A DNA stretch of 12,137 nucleotides from Verrucomicrobiia bacterium. Lineage in GTDB: Bacteria > Verrucomicrobiota > Verrucomicrobiia > Opitutales > Opitutaceae. The DNA is taken from assembly GCA_030424825.1 (NCBI GenBank), contig JAUHWE010000069.1, forward strand, positions 1 to 12,137. Reading direction: 5' to 3'. Position 1 is the stretch's first letter; each line of letters starts with the position of its first letter. Under the pieces are notes generated by a model, which did not search any database, was not told the DNA's origin, and saw only the letters and a program-made list of their open reading frames with translations. This document shows positions 1 through 7,887 of the stretch, piece by piece. The translations under genes were made by a program, and so were the position numbers.

Positions 1-2489
1 CCAACCTCTCAGCAATAAACTGGCTTCCTCACGAAGGCGTTCGCTCTTTCGAAATTATAATGCGATCGAATACGGCCCTGTCAGTGGCTACCGGACCGGC
101 ACCTCAGCGAATCACCGGTGACTTAGTGACCAGCAGTGGATTGTGGGTGGACCGGTTGGGTGAACAAAGCCCTGATGGTTCTTCAACCAATACTTGGCGC
201 ATCAATCCAAACCCTTCGCCAAACTTCATTAGAGTGCGGACCGACGGAGCCTCGATAATTGCCTTCTGGGCACGAATACCAGTCCGCCAAACATGGATAC
301 TGTCAAATATTTTCCCAACCGGAACGCCTTTGGAAATAGAAGGGAATGGTGAATGGCGCCAATTTTCCCTTTCCGTTGACCCTAGCACGAACTATTTTTC
401 TATATTCGTTTTGCCTCGTGGTTCTGATGCCTATGAATTCCAACTCAGCGACATCGCTTTGACCGACCAGGCCGGCCCTTCATTCGTCTCAACCGGCAAT
501 GGAATCATTCAATCCCCCCAGCCAACTATACTAGAAGCGCAACCAATTAACGGGTACAGACTCTTGTCCTGGGGAGATCCAGATGGGACGACTGTTGCCA
601 CCATTGAGGCCCTAGAGAACTCAATTCTTTATCCGACCTTCATTCCGAGCACACCCGTTCTAAGCCTCAATGGCTTTGAATTTGAATCCGCAGGAAAGTC
701 CCCAACCATAGTTCCTGGTGATGGCATCCCCATCGCTATCGAATTCAACGAGAGGGGCGAAGCCATCGCAACGCTATTGGAAGGTCCCGCGATTTTTAGC
801 TATGAAACGACTTCCCCTGGCGGCGGCAATCTCTCCGTACTGCTTGACTACCAGATTATACACACTCACGGCGGAACACCCGCACCGCCGTCCGAATCGC
901 CCATTGTCGCCATTCCTAGCGGCATCCATAGGTTGGAATTTCGATACAATGAATTCGACTCAAATGACTCCATCAGAATCGAGAATCTCTCAATAACAAA
1001 CGCCGCCTTAATCCACCTAGCGGAAAGTGAATTCGGCCAATTCGAGATCATTCCCAAAAAGCAATTCTATGAAATTGGTGAGCTCGTCTCGATAACCACC
1101 TATCCGATTGCTAACCATCAATTCTCCCGATGGGAAGGTGATATAGAAGCAAACCAATCGAATTTGCAATTCCAGATCACTGATCATCTAAACCTGGAAG
1201 GCGTCTTTTCCTACGTGGCAGTGCAGGAGCACCAAGCAATGGAATGGCAGATACTCACCGAAGTCGGAAACCAGCCAAAATCGACCGCCAAAACGTTGAT
1301 TCAGGGGCCCGGCTTGTTGCGAATTCCCAATTCGCGGTTTTTGGATTCCAACGCAGTCCTTACGTTAGACGGTGCCAGATTACCAGCGACTATCGACGAC
1401 GGAGTTCGCTATATGCCCATACTACCTGGAGAGCACCTCATTGAATATCGCGGTGAACAAGATTTCAGAGATATAATAGATGATTTTAGCTATCAATCAG
1501 GCTTCACTGTGCTGCTAACTGGAGATTCGAATACGCTTTCGATTGATCCAATCCGAGACATATATCTAAAAGGATCAACCGTATCGATTGACTGGGCACA
1601 TGGGTTTATGCCAAGTCCAGGGTCTTTGCTTCGTATAAACGGTGAAGACACCATCAACTCGCTACCGTTCGAGTTCGCCATTGAAAAGCACGTCATCCTG
1701 GACGTTGAATACTTATCCCCTTTTTCAAATACCGGGTTTCACTCGAATAACGGATCGGAGATTAGAATCGGCAATACGGGTCTTCCATTCACTCAATCAC
1801 TTTCTTTCGAATTTGAAGGAGACCTAGGTCCAAAGAACACGCTGGCTAAACAATACACGAAAGGAGGAATTCTTCGGTACGAAGCAGTAGGCATCGGTTC
1901 TCGTAACTTGGAGGTCTACCTCGACGGGACTAAAGTAGCTTTCATCAAATCTGACGGAGTCCATTCGCTTCGAATTCCTCCAAGCGGATCCGAGGTCCAG
2001 TGGCGCGTGCTTCATACAACAAACAATCATGGCGACGGTTCTACTTTCATTTCGAGCTTCGAGTTTCTAGATTTAGAATTTAACGAATTCGAGAACTGGA
2101 TCAATGAGTACGTGCCGGCCCACGTCTTCACATCGAGCAATCGACTGGATCCCTTTGATGATCTGGACCTGGATGGGCTGAGCAACACCGAGGAAAGATT
2201 AAAGGGATCCGACCCTTATGGCTTCACATTTGACGCCAGTATCCGCAAGTCCAGCGAGAACGAGAACGATCCTCTCCACCTGTTTTTCGAAACTCGAATA
2301 CCTTTAGATATCTCCAGGGCATCTGTCCTATCCTATGTTTCTGGCTACTGGCTCAGCTTTCCTTTGGAAAGCCTCCAATTTGAAACAGCCCTGAATAGAA
2401 ATGGCATGTGGGAATACACTATACCCATTGAGCAATTTGGAACACAGGTCGGAATATTTAAAATCGGTATTCTCCCCGCTGAACTGTAG
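1..2489 (+). CDS. Modular secreted/surface protein, 5'-partial (InlB-like repeats alternating with jelly-roll modules, Ca-binding segment)
   Basis: The reading frame (codons from base 3) is open to the left edge and closes with TAG at 2487-2489. The ATG at 60 is very unlikely to be the true start: there is no Shine-Dalgarno sequence, no signal peptide follows it, and the coding frame continues upstream. Three divergent InlB/Flg_new_2-like 'bacterial repeat' units (about 495-645, 1032-1218 and 1521-1713) alternate with three jelly-roll-like units (about 663-1008, 1242-1500 and 1782-2082). The latter show a 'GPxxLxY...LxVxxDG...IPxGxHxLexR' pattern. A more divergent jelly-roll lies at about 110-470. 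A thrombospondin-type-3/EF-hand-like Asp-rich segment (DLDLDGLSNTEE...GSDP) sits at 2148-2216, followed by a C-terminal beta-rich tail. No catalytic motif is visible. By family analogy it is an extracellular adhesin or carbohydrate-contacting protein; its function is unknown. Confidence 0.88.
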   Translation, partial: NLSAINWLPHEGVRSFEIIMRSNTALSVATGPAPQRITGDLVTSSGLWVDRLGEQSPDGSSTNTWRINPNPSPNFIRVRTDGASIIAFWARIPVRQTWILSNIFPTGTPLEIEGNGEWRQFSLSVDPSTNYFSIFVLPRGSDAYEFQLSDIALTDQAGPSFVSTGNGIIQSPQPTILEAQPINGYRLLSWGDPDGTTVATIEALENSILYPTFIPSTPVLSLNGFEFESAGKSPTIVPGDGIPIAIEFNERGEAIATLLEGPAIFSYETTSPGGGNLSVLLDYQIIHTHGGTPAPPSESPIVAIPSGIHRLEFRYNEFDSNDSIRIENLSITNAALIHLAESEFGQFEIIPKKQFYEIGELVSITTYPIANHQFSRWEGDIEANQSNLQFQITDHLNLEGVFSYVAVQEHQAMEWQILTEVGNQPKSTAKTLIQGPGLLRIPNSRFLDSNAVLTLDGARLPATIDDGVRYMPILPGEHLIEYRGEQDFRDIIDDFSYQSGFTVLLTGDSNTLSIDPIRDIYLKGSTVSIDWAHGFMPSPGSLLRINGEDTINSLPFEFAIEKHVILDVEYLSPFSNTGFHSNNGSEIRIGNTGLPFTQSLSFEFEGDLGPKNTLAKQYTKGGILRYEAVGIGSRNLEVYLDGTKVAFIKSDGVHSLRIPPSGSEVQWRVLHTTNNHGDGSTFISSFEFLDLEFNEFENWINEYVPAHVFTSSNRLDPFDDLDLDGLSNTEERLKGSDPYGFTFDASIRKSSENENDPLHLFFETRIPLDISRASVLSYVSGYWLSFPLESLQFETALNRNGMWEYTIPIEQFGTQVGIFKIGILPAEL

Positions 2490-2564
2490 ACCATAGGCAA
2501 TCACCACCGACGGATATTCGAACTTTTCCAGTTGGGACTATTGCAAACCATAGGGACGACAAGA

Positions 2565-2591
2565 GGTAGGGCGAGAGCGTCTCGCCCTACC
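2565..2591. repeat. Perfect palindromic element, 12-bp stem with GCG loop
   Basis: GGTAGGGCGAGA (2565-2576) and TCTCGCCCTACC (2580-2591) are exact reverse complements around the 3-nt loop GCG. No T-run follows on either strand, so it is a poor intrinsic terminator candidate. The sequence resembles the short dispersed REP-like palindromes of bacterial intergenic regions. Only one copy lies in this window, so its repeated nature is inferred. It sits 75 bp after the surface-protein stop and 119 bp before the HAD gene start. Confidence 0.75.
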
Positions 2592-2710
2592 CAAAATGAT
2601 TCAATCTTTAATGACAAACACTCGACACTTCGATTTCCAAAGATTGACGAGCGTGGCATTTTCCTAATTCTTACCGCTCTTCCCGACTAAAGCACTAAAG
2701 AATAAGAATT

Positions 2711-3592
2711 ATGAATGACCCAGCCCAAATTCTACGCGACCACCAGCCCACGAAGGAATTTTTCGTAGGCATCGACTCGGATGGATGCATCTTCGACAGC
2801 ATGGAGATCAAGCACAAGGAGTGCTTCACGCCGATGTTCATCAAGTACTGGAATCTCCAGGCCGTCAGCAAGTATGCCCGCGAAGTGTGGGAGTTCGTCA
2901 ACCTCTATTCTAAAAGTCGCGGCTGCAACCGCTTCCCCGCCCTCACCTCGGCGATTCAGTTTCTCAGTGAACGCCCAGAGGTTCACGCGCGCAATGTAAA
3001 GCTGCCTGACCTTTCTGCCCTCGAAGAATGGATGAGCCGTGAAACCAAACTGGGAAACGCCACTCTAAACGCGGAGGTCGCTGGCGGCAACACCGCTCTC
3101 GCTCCAGTCAAGACCTGGTCCGACGGCGTGAACGACTCCGTTAAAGACATCGTCCATGGAGTGCCCCCTTTCCCTCTAGTACGCGAGTCGCTCATTAAAA
3201 TCCGCGAAAAAGCCGACGCCATGTGTATTTCACAGACCCCTGTCGACGCCCTCGAGCGGGAATGGGAAGAACATGGCATTCGGGAATTTGTCTCGGTCAT
3301 TGCCGGCCAAGAGCGTGGCACTAAAGTCCAGCATCTCGAGATGGCGGCCAAGGACAAGTACCCCAGCGACAAAATTCTCATGATTGGCGACGCTCCCGGT
3401 GACCGCAAGGCCGCGAAGGCCAACGGTGCCCTCTTCTACCCCATCAACCCGGGATCCGAAGAGCAGAGCTGGCAACGCTTCCACGACGAAGCCCTCGACC
3501 GCTTCTTTGCCGGAACCTACGCGGGTGAATACGAGAAACAGCTGGAAGACGAATTCGAAGCCTGCCTCCCAGAGACACCGCCTTGGAAGTAG
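2711..3592 (+). CDS. HAD-superfamily hydrolase (phosphatase-like), substrate unknown
   Basis: This 293-residue soluble protein carries all the HAD catalytic motifs. Motif I is IDSDGCIFDS, with the predicted nucleophile Asp22 and acid/base Asp24. Motif II is probably Ser174 in MCISQTP. Motif III is probably Lys205 in GTKVQHLE. Motif IV is IGDAPGD (Asp227, Asp231). A cap-like insert of about 130 residues lies between motifs I and II (about 31-160), larger than in simple phosphoglycolate-phosphatase types. There is no signal peptide or membrane segment, so it should act in the cytoplasm, probably on a phosphorylated small molecule. The ATG at 2711 is the first start of the domain frame; upstream purines (AATAAGAA) give only a weak ribosome site. 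It is monocistronic: the upstream gene ends 221 bp away and the downstream gene converges. Family assignment is firm; the substrate cannot be named. Confidence 0.92.
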   Translation: MNDPAQILRDHQPTKEFFVGIDSDGCIFDSMEIKHKECFTPMFIKYWNLQAVSKYAREVWEFVNLYSKSRGCNRFPALTSAIQFLSERPEVHARNVKLPDLSALEEWMSRETKLGNATLNAEVAGGNTALAPVKTWSDGVNDSVKDIVHGVPPFPLVRESLIKIREKADAMCISQTPVDALEREWEEHGIREFVSVIAGQERGTKVQHLEMAAKDKYPSDKILMIGDAPGDRKAAKANGALFYPINPGSEEQSWQRFHDEALDRFFAGTYAGEYEKQLEDEFEACLPETPPWK

Positions 3593-3655
3593 GCTGGAAA
3601 GCGGATACTTTTGCCAGGGATCTCTCCACTCAAAAAATCCAACGACAGCGTTTTC

Positions 3656-4016
3656 TCAAGCCGCCTGCAGATTCCAATAGGGGTCTCCTTCTTCCATTTT
3701 ATCCTCACGCTTGTTTGGAAAAGGCTCATTCCATTTAATATCAAACTCTCGCAAAATCGCTCGAGCCTTCGAATTGCCATCACGGGCCTTCTTTTTGAGC
3801 CATTCTACCGCTATCTTCGCGTTGGGCGACTCCAAGTCTTTCTCTAAGAAATACTCAGCAAGCCAAAAATGGGCACGCTGGTATCCATATGATGATGACT
3901 TCTCCATAAGCCGTACCGCTTCGCCCTCATCTTCATCCACTCCCTTCCCTTCATAATAGGAAATACCCAGTTCGTAGCAAGCAATGGCATTTCCCGCATC
4001 TTTGGCTATCTCCCTC
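3656..4016 (-). pseudogene. C-terminal fragment of the Sel1-repeat protein, in the -strand frame displaced from the 5' part
   Basis: This frame ends with TGA at 3656-3658 and encodes good Sel1-repeat sequence (AGNAIACYELGISYYEGKGV, then ...AHFWLAEYF...). It continues the repeat array of the 795-codon frame that precedes it on the minus strand. The nearest start in this frame, GTG at 4066-4064, would add a non-Sel1 leader (IHSTRKAPMSCPG), which is just the out-of-frame reading of the upstream gene. It has no promoter, ribosome site or signal peptide of its own. I read it as the severed tail of the same gene, about 118 codons. Independent expression is possible but unlikely. Confidence 0.7.
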
Positions 4017-6338
4017 TTCGTAACACCGGGACAGCTCATAGGCGCTTTCCGAGTAGAATGGATCACCTGGCTTCAAGTTTTTCGTGATTTTTGCAAACAG
4101 GCTAAATGCGTTATTCTTCACTTTATCGCCTAGTGCCCCGGACTTGTAGTGCTTTGCCAGCATAAACTGCGAATCCCACCATCCAAATCGTTCTAAATCC
4201 CGATACATCTTTCTTGCAGCCTTCGGATCATAGCCGAACCAGTCCGGAGTCGCCAACGCATCGGCTATAACCAAATAGGCATTGTATTCACTCCTGATCG
4301 GTTTTGCACCACTTGCCCTCAAGTAACTGCTAGCCCAATACAAAGCTTTAGCGTAGTCCTCCGGTACCACTTTGCCTTCTTGATACCGTTTGGCAACTGT
4401 AAGCATGAAATAGGAGTCACCTGCCTCTCCCGCTTTTTCCATCCAATAAGTTGATTCCGCCAGATTCTTATCAACCTCCTTTCCGAGCTCAAACAGCTTA
4501 ACGAGAGTTTTTGCCGCATTGATATTTCCCAGTTCCGCTGCTTTCGAATACATTTCTACCGCTTTCTCCATATTTTTCTCCACACCTTTTCCAAAGTGGT
4601 AGGCGACCCCCAAATTACCAAACGCCATCCCATAACCAGCATCCGTGGAATCCTTCCACAAACTTACCGCCATGGCTGGATCCTTTTCTACGTATTCTCC
4701 ATTATAGTACATGCTCGCCAAATTGCTTTTCGCAATCACATGCCCTTTGTCCGAACTTCGTTGGTAGAAATCAAACGCCTTTTCTAAATCCACGCTCACC
4801 CCCAACCCGTTCTGGTACATATACCCTAGGCGGAATAATGCCTTAGGTTGCTCAGTCCCGCGAGTAAGCCAATCGAGCGCCTTCGCATCATCCCTAGCCG
4901 TTCCCCTTCCCCGGAAGAACCGCTCCCCCACTTCCGCCATCGCTGCCGCGTTCCCCATCCTTGCGACTTTCATGTAATTGTCAAAAAGCGTATACTCATA
5001 GGTCACTCGAGACACGCCCCAACCCAGCTCCTCCCGAACGGTATAGCTGTACAGAGCTCTTGGGTCCCGCTCTTTTCGGCCTTCTAAGCACAATTCGAGC
5101 AAATCCTTGGATTGCATCAAGACTGGTTCCAAGTCACCATCGAGAACGAGTTGAGCCGCATAAACACCCGCGACGCTCGCTCGAAGAAAATGGGAATGGG
5201 CGACGTCTCGGTCCTCTTCAACGCCAAGCCCCCTCCAAAAGAGCACTCCCAGGTTGTACTCAGCCAGTCGAGGGTCTCGACCTGCTGCCTCACTTAAGTA
5301 CTCATATCCTTTGTCATAGTTTCGCCAAGGTTCACTACTGATACAGTACAGAATCCCCAGCAATCCTTTCGCCTCGACGAAACCACCATCCACCGCAATC
5401 TGCAGCATATCCAGCACCGTACCCACGCCTTCAACCGTTTCTTCCCCAATTTCGTTCAACAACATTACAGCTGCCTGGTAAATCGATCGGTATATCATCT
5501 CATGCAAGTAGGCGTTGATGACATCCCCCGGGTTCCTGTCTCGGTTTCCCAATCCGGTCATCACCCGCCCTTCTCCAAGGATGACTCCCTCAAACAATCG
5601 CCGAGAGGCATCCGACAACATCAAGTGATACCGCTCGAGGTACTCTTTCCCCTTAACTAGATCTGCTTCAACGATGTTCCCGACAATGTATTCCATAGCT
5701 AGATACACGGTTGCATTTTCGCTACCGGCCCGAGAGGCCTTTTCCAACAATTCCACCGCTCGCGATTTCTGAGAATCATTGCCGTCAACTCCAAACGCCA
5801 TTACATCAATCAAAGCGAGATAGAATGCGGATTCCGCTTTTAACCGCCGATTCACCCCATATTCCTCAACGTCAATCCACAGTGCAATCGTTGGGCTGAC
5901 AATCTGGGAAAAAAGCTCCTTGGCCTTTTCCCTATCCAGCGCCAGCCCATCTCCGTACATGCTAGCGATTGCCACTCGGTACATCGCCGACGGATATCGA
6001 TGCCCGGAGGACGCATTAAACCACTTCATCGCCATCTTCGGGCTTCTTCTAACCCCTAGCCCGGACTCGTAAAACAAACCCAGTTGATATTGGGCCCGAG
6101 GATTTCCCGCAACTGCTGCCTTTTTCATCAAATCCGCCGCAATCCGCAAATTTCGGGAAGAGGTACCGCTACGAATGATTTCCGCCGCTTCTTGGAAGAG
6201 TTCATCGGAAGCGATTATATCATAATCCTCGACTTCCTGCTGTCCGACGAGTACCTGTTGGGCCGCTACCAAGCAGCAAGCACATACCAGTCTCCTTAAA
6301 AGGATCCGTACATGCTTCGGCCCAAAGTAAGGATTCAT
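3951..6338 (-). CDS. Exported Sel1-like (SLR) repeat protein, frameshifted near its 3' end
   Basis: The 795-codon frame starts with ATG at 6338-6336. An N-terminal region of about 31 residues (basic 'RILLRR', then hydrophobic 'LVCACCLVAAQQVLVG') looks like a Sec signal, so the protein is probably periplasmic or outer-membrane associated. Many Sel1-like TPR-type repeats follow, with the pattern A-x-Y-x-L-G-x-x-Y-x-x-G-x-G-V...A...W/Y...A-A-x-x-G (for example YQLGLFYESGLGV, LGYMYQNGLGV and LGVAYHFGKGV). Such solenoids usually scaffold protein-protein contacts. After SAYELSRCYEEG the frame loses repeat character and reads into a short Cys-rich tail ending at 3951; genuine repeats resume in another frame. 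Deleting one G of the GGG at 4012-4014 (minus-strand sense) would join both parts into a product of about 893 residues. The gene is divergent from the TPM genes and convergent with the HAD gene. Confidence 0.85.
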   Translation of the reverse strand: MNPYFGPKHVRILLRRLVCACCLVAAQQVLVGQQEVEDYDIIASDELFQEAAEIIRSGTSSRNLRIAADLMKKAAVAGNPRAQYQLGLFYESGLGVRRSPKMAMKWFNASSGHRYPSAMYRVAIASMYGDGLALDREKAKELFSQIVSPTIALWIDVEEYGVNRRLKAESAFYLALIDVMAFGVDGNDSQKSRAVELLEKASRAGSENATVYLAMEYIVGNIVEADLVKGKEYLERYHLMLSDASRRLFEGVILGEGRVMTGLGNRDRNPGDVINAYLHEMIYRSIYQAAVMLLNEIGEETVEGVGTVLDMLQIAVDGGFVEAKGLLGILYCISSEPWRNYDKGYEYLSEAAGRDPRLAEYNLGVLFWRGLGVEEDRDVAHSHFLRASVAGVYAAQLVLDGDLEPVLMQSKDLLELCLEGRKERDPRALYSYTVREELGWGVSRVTYEYTLFDNYMKVARMGNAAAMAEVGERFFRGRGTARDDAKALDWLTRGTEQPKALFRLGYMYQNGLGVSVDLEKAFDFYQRSSDKGHVIAKSNLASMYYNGEYVEKDPAMAVSLWKDSTDAGYGMAFGNLGVAYHFGKGVEKNMEKAVEMYSKAAELGNINAAKTLVKLFELGKEVDKNLAESTYWMEKAGEAGDSYFMLTVAKRYQEGKVVPEDYAKALYWASSYLRASGAKPIRSEYNAYLVIADALATPDWFGYDPKAARKMYRDLERFGWWDSQFMLAKHYKSGALGDKVKNNAFSLFAKITKNLKPGDPFYSESAYELSRCYEEGDSQRCGKCHCLLRTGYFLL
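4011..4016 (-). other. Probable frameshift site in the Sel1-repeat gene
   Basis: On the minus strand the sequence ...TAC GAA GAG GGA GAT AGC... passes from one Sel1-coding frame to another around the GGG complementary to 4012-4014. Upstream repeats read in one frame and downstream repeats in a frame shifted by one base. From the Ala that begins the interrupted repeat to the equivalent position of the next repeat I count 64 nt, against 108 nt for a canonical 36-residue unit. A deletion of about 44 nt (or another 3n+2) is therefore as plausible as a single inserted G. Confidence 0.65.
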
Positions 6339-6339
6339 G

Positions 6340-6372
6340 CTTCAATTTTCAACTTGAGCCTTCAATTTTCAA
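6340..6372. repeat. Direct repeat CTTCAATTTTCAA x2, 20-bp period
   Basis: The 13-mer CTTCAATTTTCAA occurs at 6340-6352 and again at 6360-6372, exactly 20 bp apart, or about two helical turns. It lies just upstream of the Sel1-protein start codon (minus strand) and upstream of the likely TPM start (plus strand). That makes it a candidate binding site for a regulator of the divergent pair. A small slippage-generated tandem duplication is the alternative. Confidence 0.55.
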
Positions 6373-6425
6373 GTCGATTCTCTAATTCCCCTCAAAGTCA
6401 TTCTCCAAACCCGAACTGTTTTCTA

Positions 6426-7160
6426 GTGCAACCATCCCAATACTTCAGATCACTCTCCCTGTTGCTACTCCTCGGGACGATCCATTTATCTGGGGCAACA
6501 TTTCCCGACAAACCATCGTCAAAACACTACTACGTAGATGAGGCGGATCTTATTGCTGTCGATACCGGTAAGGAAATCGACGGAGTCGCCGCCGCATTGC
6601 TCAAAGAAGAGAAGATTCCACTTTTCGTCGTTACCATCCCTTCGCTTTCGTACCATGAGGCTTTAACGATTGAACGGTATGCCACAGCCTTGTTTGACCA
6701 TTGGGGGATCGGCTCACAAGAGCGAAACTTCGGGATACTGCTACTCATTTCCCTAGGCGACCGGAAAGCGAGAATCGAACTCGGCACTGGCTGGGGCAAT
6801 GATTACGACTATCAGGCACAGCGAATCATGGATACGCTGATCGTTCCACAATTCAAACGAGGGGACTATGCCGGAGGGATTATTGAAGGCGTAAAGGGCC
6901 TCGACGCAATGGCCCGTGGACTTGGGTTGCCGAAACCCAAGGTACCTTGGTGGCACCTTCCGGCATTTCTGCTACTCGTCCTCCTCATTGTCGGGATCAT
7001 CATCAATCTGTTCCGGACCGGTCGAAGCGGATGGGCGTGGGCACTCATCATTGGTCTCGGCGCCCTTCTTGTTTTTATGGCCCGAAACTCCTCATCGGGG
7101 TCGGGAGGTGGATTCGGTGGTGGCTCATCGGGTGGAGGCGGAGCGAGCGGATCGTGGTAG
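6426..7160 (+). CDS. TPM-domain (YgcG-type) membrane protein with Gly/Ser-rich tail
   Basis: I choose GTG at 6426, giving 244 residues. It places a signal sequence (SLSLLLLLGTIHLSGA) at the N-terminus. The in-frame ATG at 6312 would add 38 residues of non-protein-like sequence and overlap the divergent Sel1 gene by 27 bp. Neither start has a clear Shine-Dalgarno sequence. The TPM domain spans residues about 35-165: YVDEADLI, then WGIGSQERNFGILLLISLGD, then RKARIELGTGWGND, all canonical. Two membrane segments follow (about 177-196 and 203-218). The C-terminus is a Gly/Ser run ending GGGGASGSW, typical of this family. TPM domains are extracytoplasmic and linked to membrane-protein turnover (photosystem II repair in plants), but their bacterial role is poorly defined. 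It is followed after 4 nt by a second TPM gene, almost certainly in one operon. The usual partner LemA is not in the window. Confidence 0.88.
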   Translation: MQPSQYFRSLSLLLLLGTIHLSGATFPDKPSSKHYYVDEADLIAVDTGKEIDGVAAALLKEEKIPLFVVTIPSLSYHEALTIERYATALFDHWGIGSQERNFGILLLISLGDRKARIELGTGWGNDYDYQAQRIMDTLIVPQFKRGDYAGGIIEGVKGLDAMARGLGLPKPKVPWWHLPAFLLLVLLIVGIIINLFRTGRSGWAWALIIGLGALLVFMARNSSSGSGGGFGGGSSGGGGASGSW

Positions 7161-7164
7161 CGGT

Positions 7165-7845
7165 ATGAAAAAAGCAACGAGACAATTTAACAGCCAAGAG
7201 ATCAAAGCGATCGAAGCCGCTATTGGTGAAGTCGAGAGAGCCACTTCCGCAGAAGTAGTCCCAGTTGTCGCGAGTTCATCAGGACGCTATGACCGAGCCG
7301 AAGACGTGTTCGCGTTTTTCTTCGCCTTGCTGGCTCTTTTCGCGACCTGGAACAGTATCCAACGATTCACTAGCTTTGGCGAAGCCTGGGGAGAACCATC
7401 GCTCCTCAATTCATCATTTCCGATTGTCATTTTGGTTCTCGTGATCGCTTTCGCGATCGGAATTGCGTTAGCCAGTAGACTAACCTTCTTGCGCCTTCCC
7501 TTCATTACCCAACGCGAAATGGCAGAGGAGGTTGAAAGTCAGGCTCGCGAAACGTTTCAGAGACTCAAAATTCGCAACACCGCGAACAGCACGGGGATCC
7601 TCATTTACATATCTCTTTACGAACATCGCGTTCAGGTCGTCGGCGACGATTCTATCAACGAAAAGCTTTCCCCCAGCGATTGGGAAGAGATTCGAGACAT
7701 GGTTATTAGCGGTTTCAAACAGGGGAACGCAGCCGAGGGGCTTTGCTCGGGAATCCGACGCGCCGGAGAACTCCTCGCCCACCACTTCCCCATAGAAGAC
7801 GATGACAAAAACGAACTGCCCAACAAGCTGCACTTGATCGACTAG
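7165..7845 (+). CDS. Second TPM-domain membrane protein, TPM domain split by two membrane segments
   Basis: ATG at 7165 gives 226 residues. The frame is open further upstream, but that part is only the shifted reading of the preceding gene. The spacing of 4 nt after the first TPM stop implies translational coupling. The N-terminal half has 'FNSQEIKAIEAAIGEVERATSAEVVPVV' character, cut here by membrane segments at about 47-62 and 85-103. The second half (STGILIYISLYEHRVQVVGD, residues 142-161) is the standard TPM core. This arrangement recurs in TPM proteins encoded next to a YgcG-like partner. The two products probably act together in the cytoplasmic membrane. The gene converges on pspF with a 42-bp gap. 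The biochemical role is unknown. Confidence 0.88.
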   Translation: MKKATRQFNSQEIKAIEAAIGEVERATSAEVVPVVASSSGRYDRAEDVFAFFFALLALFATWNSIQRFTSFGEAWGEPSLLNSSFPIVILVLVIAFAIGIALASRLTFLRLPFITQREMAEEVESQARETFQRLKIRNTANSTGILIYISLYEHRVQVVGDDSINEKLSPSDWEEIRDMVISGFKQGNAAEGLCSGIRRAGELLAHHFPIEDDDKNELPNKLHLID

Positions 7846-7887
7846 AAACCGATACCATCCGAATCGGCCGAGCCACTGGCACTGGGC

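Noticed and set aside
60..62. ATG as the start of the left-edge protein
   Set aside because: The same frame is open and protein-like back to base 3, with no ribosome site or signal peptide at 60, so the gene is 5'-truncated by the window.
2565..2591. Intrinsic terminator for the surface-protein gene
   Set aside because: The stem is strong, but no T-run follows on either strand.
2644..2670. TTGACG...TAATTC as a sigma-70 promoter for the HAD gene
   Set aside because: The spacing is 15 bp and the -10 match is poor; not strong enough to annotate.
2983..3423. 146-codon minus-strand frame opposite the HAD gene
   Set aside because: It has Ser/Arg-rich, low-complexity content with no domain; it is the antisense shadow of a GC3-rich gene with complete HAD motifs.
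4005..4020. Programmed ribosomal frameshift in the Sel1 gene
   Set aside because: There is no recognised slippery heptamer, stop-codon context or adjacent stimulatory hairpin; the shortened repeat points to mutation or error instead.
4961..5341. 126-codon plus-strand frame within the Sel1 gene
   Set aside because: It is antisense to a well-supported Sel1 array, with no recognisable domain or start signals.
6312..6425. N-terminal extension of the first TPM protein from ATG 6312
   Set aside because: The encoded residues are Ser/Asn/Gln-rich and unlike a signal peptide. The stretch overlaps the divergent Sel1 start and contains the direct repeat. GTG 6426 gives a normal signal sequence.
6916..7164. 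Upstream extension of the second TPM protein from TTG 6916
   Set aside because: It is the shifted reading of the first TPM gene, whose membrane segments and Gly-rich tail are clearly coded in the other frame.
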